Shown: one piece after another, positions 1 to 6,465 of the stretch
Layout: every line of letters starts with the position of its first letter
Position numbering within the stretch: the stretch's first letter is position 1
Assembly: GCA_964498255.1 (NCBI GenBank)
Contig: CAZCGW010000044.1
Location: forward strand, 1-8,480
DNA length: 8,480 bases
Origin: Fluviibacter sp964498255
Lineage (GTDB): Bacteria > Pseudomonadota > Gammaproteobacteria > Burkholderiales > Rhodocyclaceae
Direction of reading: 5' to 3'
The notes under the pieces: generated by a model
Databases searched by the model: none
The model's input: the letters and a program-made list of their open reading frames with translations, nothing else
What the model was told of the DNA's origin: nothing
Made by a program: the position numbers and the translations under genes

Positions 1-17
1 GCGGTGCAACATAACGA

Positions 18-45
18 ATTATAGCCCCACAAAACACCCTGTCAA
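18..45 (-). promoter_or_regulatory. Consensus sigma-70 promoter firing leftward out of the window
   Basis: Read on the minus strand, positions 45-40 give TTGACA and positions 23-18 give TATAAT. Both hexamers are perfect matches to the housekeeping consensus, and the spacer is 16 bases. The start point would fall near position 12, so the transcript leaves the window almost at once and its gene is not visible. The strength suggests a highly expressed gene, such as a stable RNA or a housekeeping gene, but that is inference. It is divergent from the L,D-transpeptidase gene. Confidence 0.75.
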
Positions 46-73
46 GAATTATTTGTGCAGGACAACAAAATAC

Positions 74-93
74 CCGTATGACATGAAATACGG
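74..93. repeat. Inverted repeat in the ldt leader, possible operator
   Basis: The arms CCGTAT (74-79) and ATACGG (88-93) are a perfect 6-bp inverted repeat around an 8-base centre. It lies between the leftward promoter and the start of the L,D-transpeptidase gene, where a regulator of either transcription unit could bind. The arms are short enough that chance is a real alternative. Confidence 0.4.
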
Positions 94-102
94 CACAATG
101 AT

Positions 103-120
103 TCCAAATACTATTTGGAG
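103..120 (+). promoter_or_regulatory. Palindrome overlapping the Shine-Dalgarno sequence of the L,D-transpeptidase gene
   Basis: Positions 103-119 read TCCAAATACTATTTGGA, with perfect 8-bp arms around a single central C. The right arm contains the first three bases of the SD sequence GGAG (117-120), which lies 7 bases before the ATG at 128. In RNA, bases 103-108 can pair with 114-119 around a 5-base loop and would bury the SD. The same GGA can also pair with the TCC at 125-127. It could act as a DNA operator or as a translational hairpin. The structure is seen directly; the function is inferred. Confidence 0.5.
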
Positions 121-127
121 AATATCC

Positions 128-1711
128 ATGGCAATTTGGCGTCCAGTAACCACTGTTGTTGCATGTGTCGTGAGTGTTTTAACCGCATTGCCAGTGGCCG
201 CGGCAGAACAGCCGATTGCATGGATTGTGCAGGGCAAGCCTACAACACTGGCGAAGTCTGCGGTAAAGATTCTCGAGCAAGCAGGCGATGAAGGTTTGAA
301 TCCGTCTGATTATGATGCAGCCGGATTGTCAAAAGAGATCGCAGCGACGAATAAGGGTCCCGCGCTTTCTACAACCAGACAATCAGAGTTGAATAGCAGC
401 CTTACCCACGCCATGCTGCGGTATTTGCATGATCTGCACTATGGCCGCGTTGATCCGCGTACAGTTTATGCCAAGTTTGATGTGCCACCAAGAAACCTTG
501 ATTTGGACGCAACGTTAAATCGGGCGGTGTCTGCTAATGATTTAAATATCGCCATTAAAGAGGCGGAGCCTTCTTTTCCTTTGTATAAGGCGTTGCGTCC
601 ATGGGTAGCAACTTATCGGGGGTTAGAGGGTAATCCGGCCTGGTCCGGGAATTTGCCGCCCATGACTGCGCAAAAGCTGGAACCCGGTGCCGCTTATGCA
701 GGGGTAAGTGTGTTGGCGGCACGTTTAATCTCTTTAGGTGATTTGCCTGCAGGTTTTGTGGCGCCGGAGCGCTATCAGGGGACTCTGGTGGATGGGGTCA
801 AGCTTTTTCAGAAACGCCATGGCTTAACCCCAGATGGGGTCATCGGAAAGACGACCTTCGAGCAATTGAATGTGAAACCGGCAGCACGTGTTGAGCAAAT
901 TGCACTCACCATGGAGCGCTTGCGCTGGACGCCATTGATGGTGGACAAGCGATTGTTGGTCGTTAATTTGCCAGAGCTTGAACTGCGGGGGATCGAGATT
1001 AACGGTGATCAGGTGCAGATTCCGCTCAAGATGAATGTGATTGTGGGTAAATCGCTCAACACCCAGACGCCCATGTTTAATGAGCAAATGCGTGCGATTG
1101 AGTTCAGCCCCTATTGGAATGTGCCACCCTCCATTACCCGAGCTGAAACGGTGCCGAAGTTACGCCGAGATCCGGGATACTTTGACCGTCAGGGCTTCGA
1201 AATTGTGACGCGTTTCGGAGAAGTGGTGACGCATCTTGATGATGCCCAATTAGCCGCATTGCAGAACGGTCAGTCACGTATTCGTCAGCGTCCGGGTGCG
1301 CAGAATGCTTTGGGCGATATCAAGTTCATTTTCCCGAACAATGACAATATCTACATGCACCACACGCCGTCAGTGGGGCTGTTTCAGCGCGACCGCCGTG
1401 ATTTCAGTCATGGATGTATTCGAGTGGAAGCACCGGTGGATCTCGCCAAGTTTGTGTTGAAGGACGAGCCGGAATGGACGCCTGAAAAAATTCGTGAAGC
1501 CATGGAGAGCGGTACCTCCAGGACGATCCGTATCAAAACGCCGATTATGGTGGTGATAGCCTATGCTACGGCGATTGTGAAACAGCGTGGCGGCACCATT
1601 TATTTCTACAACGATATTTATGGACACGATCGTCAACTGAGAGCGGCGTTACAAAAATATAGCCAGCGTTTCCAGGCGCAAGTCTCTAATTCTTCTGGAA
1701 ATTCTTTGTAA
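128..1711 (+). CDS. Periplasmic L,D-transpeptidase, LdtD/YcbB type (527 aa)
   Basis: This enzyme forms LD (3-3) crosslinks between stem peptides in peptidoglycan, or attaches other groups to them, using a catalytic cysteine in the periplasm. The start at 128 is chosen because GGAG lies 7 bases upstream and the first 26 residues form a Sec signal peptide ending in AAA before Glu27. An in-frame TTG at 53 would put 25 extra residues ahead of it. A peptidoglycan-binding domain 1 repeat lies at about residues 216-248, with the pattern VxLFQKRHGLxxDGxIGxxT. The YkuD catalytic domain follows at about 275-450, with tandem His411-His412 and the signature SHGCIR at 427-432, so the nucleophile is Cys430. 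E. coli LdtD is longer (615 aa) but has the same order of scaffold, binding and catalytic domains. An M15-like endopeptidase gene follows after 18 bases, matching the ycbB-ycbK order. The family assignment is firm; the exact crosslinking role is inferred. Confidence 0.93.
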   Translation: MAIWRPVTTVVACVVSVLTALPVAAAEQPIAWIVQGKPTTLAKSAVKILEQAGDEGLNPSDYDAAGLSKEIAATNKGPALSTTRQSELNSSLTHAMLRYLHDLHYGRVDPRTVYAKFDVPPRNLDLDATLNRAVSANDLNIAIKEAEPSFPLYKALRPWVATYRGLEGNPAWSGNLPPMTAQKLEPGAAYAGVSVLAARLISLGDLPAGFVAPERYQGTLVDGVKLFQKRHGLTPDGVIGKTTFEQLNVKPAARVEQIALTMERLRWTPLMVDKRLLVVNLPELELRGIEINGDQVQIPLKMNVIVGKSLNTQTPMFNEQMRAIEFSPYWNVPPSITRAETVPKLRRDPGYFDRQGFEIVTRFGEVVTHLDDAQLAALQNGQSRIRQRPGAQNALGDIKFIFPNNDNIYMHHTPSVGLFQRDRRDFSHGCIRVEAPVDLAKFVLKDEPEWTPEKIREAMESGTSRTIRIKTPIMVVIAYATAIVKQRGGTIYFYNDIYGHDRQLRAALQKYSQRFQAQVSNSSGNSL

Positions 1712-1729
1712 GTGGGCTAGAATTAAAAG

Positions 1730-2338
1730 ATGAAACATACAAAACATGATCGGCGGCAGTTTCTGCACAAGGCCTTTAGGTTAACGGCGGGTGGCGTCGC
1801 CCTGCCGCTAGCCGGCGCCGCGTACGCTGCTTATCCACAGAAGTCCGTCCAATCCGCCACGGCTACGCTGGTTGCGGCTGGTGAGCAGCGCGTGCTGGCT
1901 TTTAACCATACGCATACGCGGGAGCGGATTGATTTGACCTATGCCGTTAATGATCAGTACGTGCCAGATGCGTTAAAAACACTGAATCGATTTCTGCGTG
2001 ATCACTACTCCGGCACGGTGGGGCAAATGGATCCGCAACTTTTCGATTTGCTACACCAGGTTCGCCATGCTCTGGGCGGCAATTCATTGCCGGCCTTTGA
2101 GGTGATTTCCGGATACCGCTGTCCGGAGACCAATAGTCACTTGAGAAATTCGCGTGGTGGCGGTGTGGCTAAACGCAGTCTGCACATGGAAGGCAAGGCG
2201 ATAGATGTGAGATTGCCGGGTGTGCCTTTAGCCGAGTTGCGGGATGCTGCCATTTCGCTGGAGGCGGGTGGCGTTGGCTATTACCCGTCTGAACAGTTTG
2301 TGCATATCGATACGGGCAGAGTGCGCCGCTGGGGTTAG
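1730..2338 (+). CDS. YcbK/MepK-like murein endopeptidase with Tat signal (DUF882, peptidase M15 fold; 202 aa)
   Basis: Members of this family are zinc metallopeptidases of the LAS (M15-like) fold that cut peptide crosslinks in peptidoglycan; E. coli MepK prefers LD crosslinks. The N-terminus has a twin-arginine signal: Arg8-Arg9 in DRRQFLHKAF, then a hydrophobic stretch ending in an Ala-rich site near residue 33. The likely zinc ligands are His152 and Asp159 in SLHMEGKAIDV, and His192 in FVHID. The C-terminus ends in the family's VRRWG. Length is close to E. coli YcbK (182 aa). The gene starts 18 bases after the L,D-transpeptidase stop with only a weak AAAAG ribosome site, so it is probably cotranscribed and perhaps translationally coupled. 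A crosslinking enzyme followed by a crosslink-cutting enzyme suggests paired remodelling. The exact substrate is inferred from family knowledge. Confidence 0.88.
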   Translation: MKHTKHDRRQFLHKAFRLTAGGVALPLAGAAYAAYPQKSVQSATATLVAAGEQRVLAFNHTHTRERIDLTYAVNDQYVPDALKTLNRFLRDHYSGTVGQMDPQLFDLLHQVRHALGGNSLPAFEVISGYRCPETNSHLRNSRGGGVAKRSLHMEGKAIDVRLPGVPLAELRDAAISLEAGGVGYYPSEQFVHIDTGRVRRWG

Positions 2339-2340
2339 GG

Positions 2341-3675
2341 CTATTTGCTGAGATCTACGCCACGGGTCTCGGGCAGATATTTCAATCCGACCAGGAACGC
2401 AACTGTTAGCAGGCAGGTTGGGTACCAGAGGCCGGCGAGCGCGCTGCCTGTTGTGTCGTTGATTAGAGTCACGACAAAAGGGAGTAAACCACCAACCCAA
2501 CCGGCAGAGAGATTGTGCGGTAGGGCGGCGGCGCTGTAACGGGTGCGGGCGGGGAAGAGCTCTGCCAGTAACGCCGTTTGCGGACCGGTGACCAATGCCA
2601 GAGGTAGTGTCATCAATATCATGAGCAGGCCGGCCTGTAGGTTGTTATGTAGTGAAGATGCGGCAAGCCAGCCGCTAAAAACGGGTTGAATGCAGAGGGC
2701 GCCCAGTAGTAGCCCCGCCAGAACGACTTTGCGTCGTCCAATGCGATCAGAAAGATAACCGGCTAATAGAGTCAGAGGGAAAAGGGTGGCGGTACCAATA
2801 GCGACGAGCATGCTGCTGTGCGCACCATCGAAACCAGCAACTGTTTTCAGGAAGACGCCGCTGTAAACCTGCGCGGAAAAAAACAGCACGGCGCCGCCAG
2901 CGGATACGCAGAGAAAGAGAATGCCCATACGAGCGAGCGTCTGCCGATCTCGAAAGCAATCGCGCAGGGGGGTCTTGGCTAGTGCAGCCTGAGCCTGAAG
3001 GGCGTGAAAAATGGGTGTTTCATGCAGAGCCATGCGTGCTTTGAGTGAAATGATCAGCAGGAGTAGCGATACCCAGAAAGGCACGCGCCAACCCCAGGCC
3101 AGAAACTCTTCGCTGCTTAGGGTTTGCTGCAGGAATGCAATTTGCAGCGTAGACGCGAGAATGCCCAGCGGTCCCATGAGTTGTAGCACGCTGGTGTAGA
3201 GCCCCCGGTTGCGCACGGGGGCATGTTCAGTGAGGTAAACGGCACTGCCACCAATCTCACCGCCGGCTGATAAGCCCTGGAGCAGCCGTAGTGTGAGTAA
3301 TAGCGCGGGAGCCCAGATCCCTGCCTGGGCGTAGGTGGGCAAAAGACCCACTGCAAGGGTGGCGCCACCCATGAGTAGGATCGTGATCATGAAGACTTTG
3401 CGCCGCCCGATGCGATCACCCAGTGAGCCAAATAGCGCGGCACCAATCGGCCTGACCACCATGCCGGCACCAAATGTGGCTAGGCTAGCCAGCAGGGCTG
3501 CGGTCGGGTTTTCTGGCGGGAAAAAGAGCGGCCCAAACCAGACAGCCAGGGCGGCAAATGTGAGGAAGTCGTACCATTCCAGAAACGTGCCAAAACAGGC
3601 AGCAACTGCGACGCGTGTATGTGGATTGCGTGGTGCAGTATCAGATGGTGCGTGGGATGGAGACATTCTGGGCAT
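2341..3675 (-). CDS. MFS transporter, metabolite:H+ symporter (MHS) type (444 aa)
   Basis: This is a 12-helix inner-membrane secondary transporter, probably importing an organic acid or a zwitterionic metabolite with protons; the substrate cannot be read from sequence. MHS-type marks are FGTFLEWYDF at residues 28-37, the loop 2-3 motif GDRIGRRK at 86-93, its second-half copy SDRIGRRK at 309-316, RLLQGLSAGGEIGG at 130-143, and WRVPF at 196-200. Family relatives include the proline/betaine, citrate, shikimate and alpha-ketoglutarate carriers. Two starts are possible, Met1 at 3675 and Met4 at 3666, and neither has a good Shine-Dalgarno sequence. The gene stands alone: it converges on the MepK-like gene with a 2-base gap and diverges from the TAXI gene across 74 bases. 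The fold and family are clear; the substrate is unknown. Confidence 0.88.
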   Translation of the reverse strand: MPRMSPSHAPSDTAPRNPHTRVAVAACFGTFLEWYDFLTFAALAVWFGPLFFPPENPTAALLASLATFGAGMVVRPIGAALFGSLGDRIGRRKVFMITILLMGGATLAVGLLPTYAQAGIWAPALLLTLRLLQGLSAGGEIGGSAVYLTEHAPVRNRGLYTSVLQLMGPLGILASTLQIAFLQQTLSSEEFLAWGWRVPFWVSLLLLIISLKARMALHETPIFHALQAQAALAKTPLRDCFRDRQTLARMGILFLCVSAGGAVLFFSAQVYSGVFLKTVAGFDGAHSSMLVAIGTATLFPLTLLAGYLSDRIGRRKVVLAGLLLGALCIQPVFSGWLAASSLHNNLQAGLLMILMTLPLALVTGPQTALLAELFPARTRYSAAALPHNLSAGWVGGLLPFVVTLINDTTGSALAGLWYPTCLLTVAFLVGLKYLPETRGVDLSK

Positions 3676-3749
3676 TAAAGGTTGGGCGAAAATAGGATTA
3701 TCCGTTAGTCTTCGGTTTACGCATAAATTAGTCGGGTTTAGGAAACTGT

Positions 3750-5180
3750 ATGGGCACTGTTCGTGAGGATCTGCAGGACCAGATCATCGCCATCCGCGAG
3801 ACGGTGATGGACAGCTGGAAGGACCTGAAGTCCTTTTTACAGGAAACGTGGCCAGCGCTGACAGTTTTATTCGTGATTCTGGTGATTGCGCTATGGGTTG
3901 CCGATCCGGCGCCGCCTCGCCAAGTATGGATGGCAACGGGGCCGGCTGGTAGTTCGAACGAAATGCTCGGCAAAAAGTACGCTACTTATTTTGCTTCGCG
4001 GGGCATCACTCTGCACTTGGTACCTACGGAAGGTTCTGTGGAAAACGGACACCGTTTACAGGATCCAGAGGATAAGGTGATGGCGGGTTTGGTCATGGCC
4101 GGAGCCATGCCGCCCCATGCAAAAGGAATTCAGACGCTGGGCAGTATTAACTATCAGCCTTTATGGTGCTTCTATAAAAGTTCCAAGCCGCTTTCAATGC
4201 TTGAACGAGAGCATCTGATTCTGGACAGTCGCGTTAATATCGGCACACCTCAAAGTGGCACTCATCTGCTTACGGAAAAGTTTCTGGAGTTGAATGGTTT
4301 TGATGGGGATCGCTCTCAGTTTAAGCAATATCCCGATGTGCAGGCCATTGAGATGATTCGCGCAGGGAAGCTGGATTCCATGTGTATTGTTGATACCTAT
4401 GAATCTCCGAATGTACAGAATTTGCTGAAGATTCCGGATTTTCAGTTGTCAGAATTCGAGCGTGCCGAGGCCTATGCGCGTATGGTTCCGGCAATCGAAA
4501 GGGTGTTGATTCCCGAGGGCGCACTGAATCTGATTACAAATCGTCCGGACAAGCCGGCGCAACTGATCGCAACCACTACGGAGATCTTGATTGACGAAAG
4601 ACTCCATCCGGCGATTCAGACCCTATTCCTGATGGCAGCTAAAGACATCAATGGTAGAGAAAGCTTTTTCTCTAATGAGGGGCAGTTCCCGGTATTCATG
4701 GATAGCACCCAACATCGCAGCAAAGAGGCAGAAATCTTCTATGAGAAAGGAACGCCACTGCTGATGGAGGTGCTGCCTTTCTGGCTGGCCGAGTTTATTC
4801 GGCGCTTGGTTGTTACTTTGCTGCCGTTCTTTGCCGTGGCGTATCCGGTTATTCGCTCAATGCCCAACTATCACAAGAATCGGGTGCGGGGCAAAATCAA
4901 CCGTATGTACGGTGCTTTGAAATTCTTTGAGCAGTCGTTGGTTAGCGCCTATGATCCGGGGCAAAAGATGACTTATCTCACACAGCTGGATGCCATGGAG
5001 CGTGATGCATTGGGTATGAAAGTGCCAAAATCCGTGGCCAGCGATTACTACACGCTGCGCAGCTCAATCGATTTTGTGCGTAATTGTGTCCTGCGTGATA
5101 GCTACAATGTGCATGCCTCCCCGATGCAGCCGCCTGATTCGATCGAGGCGGCTGACGATGGGGATGGCGATGATGTCTGA
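3750..5180 (+). CDS. Membrane-anchored TAXI-family TRAP solute-binding protein, orphan (476 aa)
   Basis: TAXI proteins bind small carboxylates or related solutes for TRAP transporters. Here the ATGPAGSSNEMLGKKYA stretch (residues 62-78) and the PTEGSVENGHRL stretch (92-103) match the start of the TAXI fold, which runs to about residue 335. Instead of a cleaved signal peptide there is a short cytoplasmic N-terminus and a membrane helix at about 36-51. After the binding domain a second helix lies at about 352-370, followed by a basic then acidic cytoplasmic tail of about 105 residues ending DDGDGDDV. A good AGGA ribosome site (3740-3743) precedes the ATG. No TRAP permease gene is nearby, so it may serve a distant transporter, or work as a membrane-bound sensor or a protein of other function. 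The family call is solid; the role is open. Confidence 0.85.
   Translation: MGTVREDLQDQIIAIRETVMDSWKDLKSFLQETWPALTVLFVILVIALWVADPAPPRQVWMATGPAGSSNEMLGKKYATYFASRGITLHLVPTEGSVENGHRLQDPEDKVMAGLVMAGAMPPHAKGIQTLGSINYQPLWCFYKSSKPLSMLEREHLILDSRVNIGTPQSGTHLLTEKFLELNGFDGDRSQFKQYPDVQAIEMIRAGKLDSMCIVDTYESPNVQNLLKIPDFQLSEFERAEAYARMVPAIERVLIPEGALNLITNRPDKPAQLIATTTEILIDERLHPAIQTLFLMAAKDINGRESFFSNEGQFPVFMDSTQHRSKEAEIFYEKGTPLLMEVLPFWLAEFIRRLVVTLLPFFAVAYPVIRSMPNYHKNRVRGKINRMYGALKFFEQSLVSAYDPGQKMTYLTQLDAMERDALGMKVPKSVASDYYTLRSSIDFVRNCVLRDSYNVHASPMQPPDSIEAADDGDGDDV
5127..5154. repeat. Perfect 9-bp inverted repeat near the 3' end of the TAXI gene
   Basis: The arms CAGCCGCCT (5127-5135) and AGGCGGCTG (5146-5154) are perfect complements around a 10-base centre. 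The stem is very GC-rich and lies 24-51 bases before the TAXI stop codon. No T-run follows on either strand, so it does not meet the standard for an intrinsic terminator. It could stabilise the mRNA end or slow convergent transcription. It also encodes the Gln-Pro-Pro...Glu-Ala-Ala part of the protein tail. Confidence 0.5.
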
Positions 5181-5186
5181 ACGGGC

Positions 5187-5783
5187 TTAGTAGCCACCCT
5201 GAATATTCGGATTGTTTAAGGTATCGTTTGGCGTGTACAGCGAGCCACCCCAGTTGGCTTGCAGGTCGTAGCCCGATTCGCCAACCAGGTAAGTGCTGAC
5301 GTTCGGATTAAAAGAACGCTGCATACCACCCGAGCCGGCCGAGATGTTGGCGTTAACGTCACCACCAATGCCCTTGGCGGCAGTGAACTGTGTGATGGCA
5401 TCTTCATTCTTGAAGATGATGATCTGATACTGCTTCTGGAAACCTGCGCCAGCACCTTCGCCGGCTTTACGTTCCATCATGAAAAAAGGCTTTTTGCCGG
5501 GTTGGAAGAGTGCGCCATCGCCATTAGACAGGACAACCAGCACGATATTGACATTCGTCGCGTTAAAGACGGCATAACCGGCGCTTTTACGAATTTCTTC
5601 AGATGCCTTCGGGTTTTGGCGAATCAAGTCATCTAGACCCGTGCGCGACATTTTGAGAATGGCTTCCCGTTTTTCAACCACCTGTTGGGGCGTAAGCGGT
5701 TGCCCGGCACTATTGGTCGTCTGGCAGCCGTTAAGCGACAATAAGGCGGCGAGTGTGCCGAGAGCTAGAATGAGTTTGCGCAT
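5187..5783 (-). CDS. SYLF/YSC84-type lipoprotein (198 aa)
   Basis: This is a small secreted lipoprotein. The start at 5783 gives MRKLILALGTLAALLSLNGC, a signal peptide with lipobox LNGC, so Cys20 would be lipidated. Residues from about 40 to 198 resemble the SYLF (YSC84) lipid-binding fold: an N-terminal helical part with KASEEIRKSAGYAVF, then Gly-rich beta segments (GDGALF, GEGAGAGF, NISAGSGG) and a C-terminal YDLQANWGGSLY. Bacterial SYLF lipoproteins are found in Burkholderia and relatives; their function is poorly defined and lipid binding is the usual proposal. A longer reading from a TTG at 5822 is disfavoured because a TATAAT box overlaps that position. The gene converges on the TAXI gene with a 6-base gap and diverges from ampD. 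It has no clear Shine-Dalgarno sequence. The lipoprotein call is strong and the SYLF call good. Confidence 0.82.
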   Translation of the reverse strand: MRKLILALGTLAALLSLNGCQTTNSAGQPLTPQQVVEKREAILKMSRTGLDDLIRQNPKASEEIRKSAGYAVFNATNVNIVLVVLSNGDGALFQPGKKPFFMMERKAGEGAGAGFQKQYQIIIFKNEDAITQFTAAKGIGGDVNANISAGSGGMQRSFNPNVSTYLVGESGYDLQANWGGSLYTPNDTLNNPNIQGGY

Positions 5784-5815
5784 GATGGTAAGAGCGGGCA
5801 GGTTGTTATTGCGGA

Positions 5816-5884
5816 GCGTCAATTATACAAACTTTGAATTTCCGGGACTCACAAGGCGTCAATGCACAAAATTACCGCGTCATT
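5816..5884 (+). repeat. Three direct copies of GCGTCAWT between the lipoprotein gene and ampD
   Basis: GCGTCAAT occurs at 5816-5823 and 5856-5863, and GCGTCATT at 5877-5884. Start-to-start spacing is 40 and 21 bases, close to whole turns of the DNA helix, so the copies would lie on roughly the same face. The stretch is the divergent control region of two genes, and the first copy overlaps the -10 box of the lipoprotein gene. This may be a set of regulator sites; chance is possible for an 8-base motif. Confidence 0.35.
5822..5827 (-). promoter_or_regulatory. -10 box of the SYLF-type lipoprotein gene
   Basis: On the minus strand positions 5827-5822 read TATAAT, a perfect -10 hexamer about 39 bases before the ATG at 5783. 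The start point would be near 5815, giving a leader of about 30 bases. There is no matching -35 at 16-18 bases, so the promoter may depend on an activator or be moderate in strength. It supports 5783 as the start codon. Confidence 0.5.
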
Positions 5885-5899
5885 CGTTATCATCGTCTT

Positions 5900-6457
5900 A
5901 TGAACTTAAAATCATTTTCTGAATGGCATCCGGGTGCGCGGGTGGTTGCATCCCCGAATTTTGATGTTCGTCCGAATCCCGTCCCGATAGACTTGATTGT
6001 CATTCACTCGATCAGCTTGCCTCCCGGAATATATGGTGGATTAGGGGTGGAACAACTGTTCACGAATCAGTTGGATCCTGCGGCACATCCTTACTATGCG
6101 CAGATTGCTGATTTGAAAGTGTCCTCGCACTTTTTTATCCGGCGGGATGGCGAATTGGTGCAATTTGTTCCCGTTGCGTTGCGGGCGTGGCATGCCGGTG
6201 TGTCGAATTGGCAGGGTCGAGAGCGTTGCAACGATTTTTCGATTGGTATCGAACTAGAGGGAGATGACGATACGCCCTTTGAAGATGCTCAGTATGCAAG
6301 GCTGCAGGAATTGTTGAAGTCCTTGGTTGAGCGCTGGCCAATCAAGGCCATTACGAGTCATGCTTACATTGCACCGGTACGTAAGACCGATCCGGGCCCG
6401 TATTTTGATTGGACTCGAGTAGATGGTGTCTGCCCAACGATTGAAGTGGTGTATTAA
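5900..6457 (+). CDS. ampD: 1,6-anhydro-N-acetylmuramyl-L-alanine amidase AmpD (185 aa)
   Basis: AmpD is a cytoplasmic zinc amidase that removes the peptide from 1,6-anhydroMurNAc-peptides in cell-wall recycling. In bacteria with AmpR and a chromosomal beta-lactamase it also sets the inducer level. The protein aligns end to end with the E. coli enzyme (183 aa): IVIHSISLPPG with zinc ligand His36; SSHFFIRRDGELVQFVP (76-91); AWHAGVSNWQGRERCNDFSIGIELEG (97-121) with Glu118; and SHAYIAPVRKTDPGP (153-167) with His154, Lys162 and zinc ligand Asp164. The ATG at 5900 is preferred over an in-frame TTG at 5834 because it gives the family N-terminus and length. No Shine-Dalgarno sequence is obvious. It has its own transcription unit, diverging from the lipoprotein and converging on the porin. 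No ampE, ampR or beta-lactamase gene is in the window. Confidence 0.95.
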   Translation: MNLKSFSEWHPGARVVASPNFDVRPNPVPIDLIVIHSISLPPGIYGGLGVEQLFTNQLDPAAHPYYAQIADLKVSSHFFIRRDGELVQFVPVALRAWHAGVSNWQGRERCNDFSIGIELEGDDDTPFEDAQYARLQELLKSLVERWPIKAITSHAYIAPVRKTDPGPYFDWTRVDGVCPTIEVVY

Positions 6458-6465
6458 AGGATCGA

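Noticed and set aside
53..127. N-terminal extension of the L,D-transpeptidase from a TTG at 53
   Set aside because: The ATG at 128 has a GGAG at proper distance and directly begins a good signal peptide; the extension would hide it behind 25 polar residues and has no ribosome site.
3676..3749. Promoters in the 74-base divergent region between the MFS and TAXI genes
   Set aside because: A GATAAT on the minus strand (3702-3697) and a CATAAA on the plus strand (3722-3727) are visible, but neither has a convincing -35, so they are not listed as features.
3335..3766. Open frame of 143 codons on the plus strand, antisense to the MFS gene
   Set aside because: It lies opposite a well-supported membrane transporter, shows Arg/Ala/Pro-rich composition typical of antisense reading, and has no domain or ribosome site.
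5182..5200. Small hairpin GGCT-TAGT-AGCC at the TAXI/lipoprotein junction
   Set aside because: The stem is only 4 bp with no T-run; too weak to call a terminator.
5259..5636. Open frame of 125 codons antisense to the lipoprotein gene
   Set aside because: It is the complement of the SYLF coding region with no recognisable motif; the lipoprotein with lipobox explains the stretch.
5784..5822. Longer lipoprotein reading from a TTG at 5822
   Set aside because: A perfect TATAAT overlaps that codon, and the signal peptide with lipobox begins at the Met at 5783.
5834..5899. N-terminal extension of AmpD from a TTG at 5834
   Set aside because: AmpD from the ATG at 5900 matches the family in length and N-terminal sequence; the extra 22 residues resemble nothing in the family and lie in the divergent control region.
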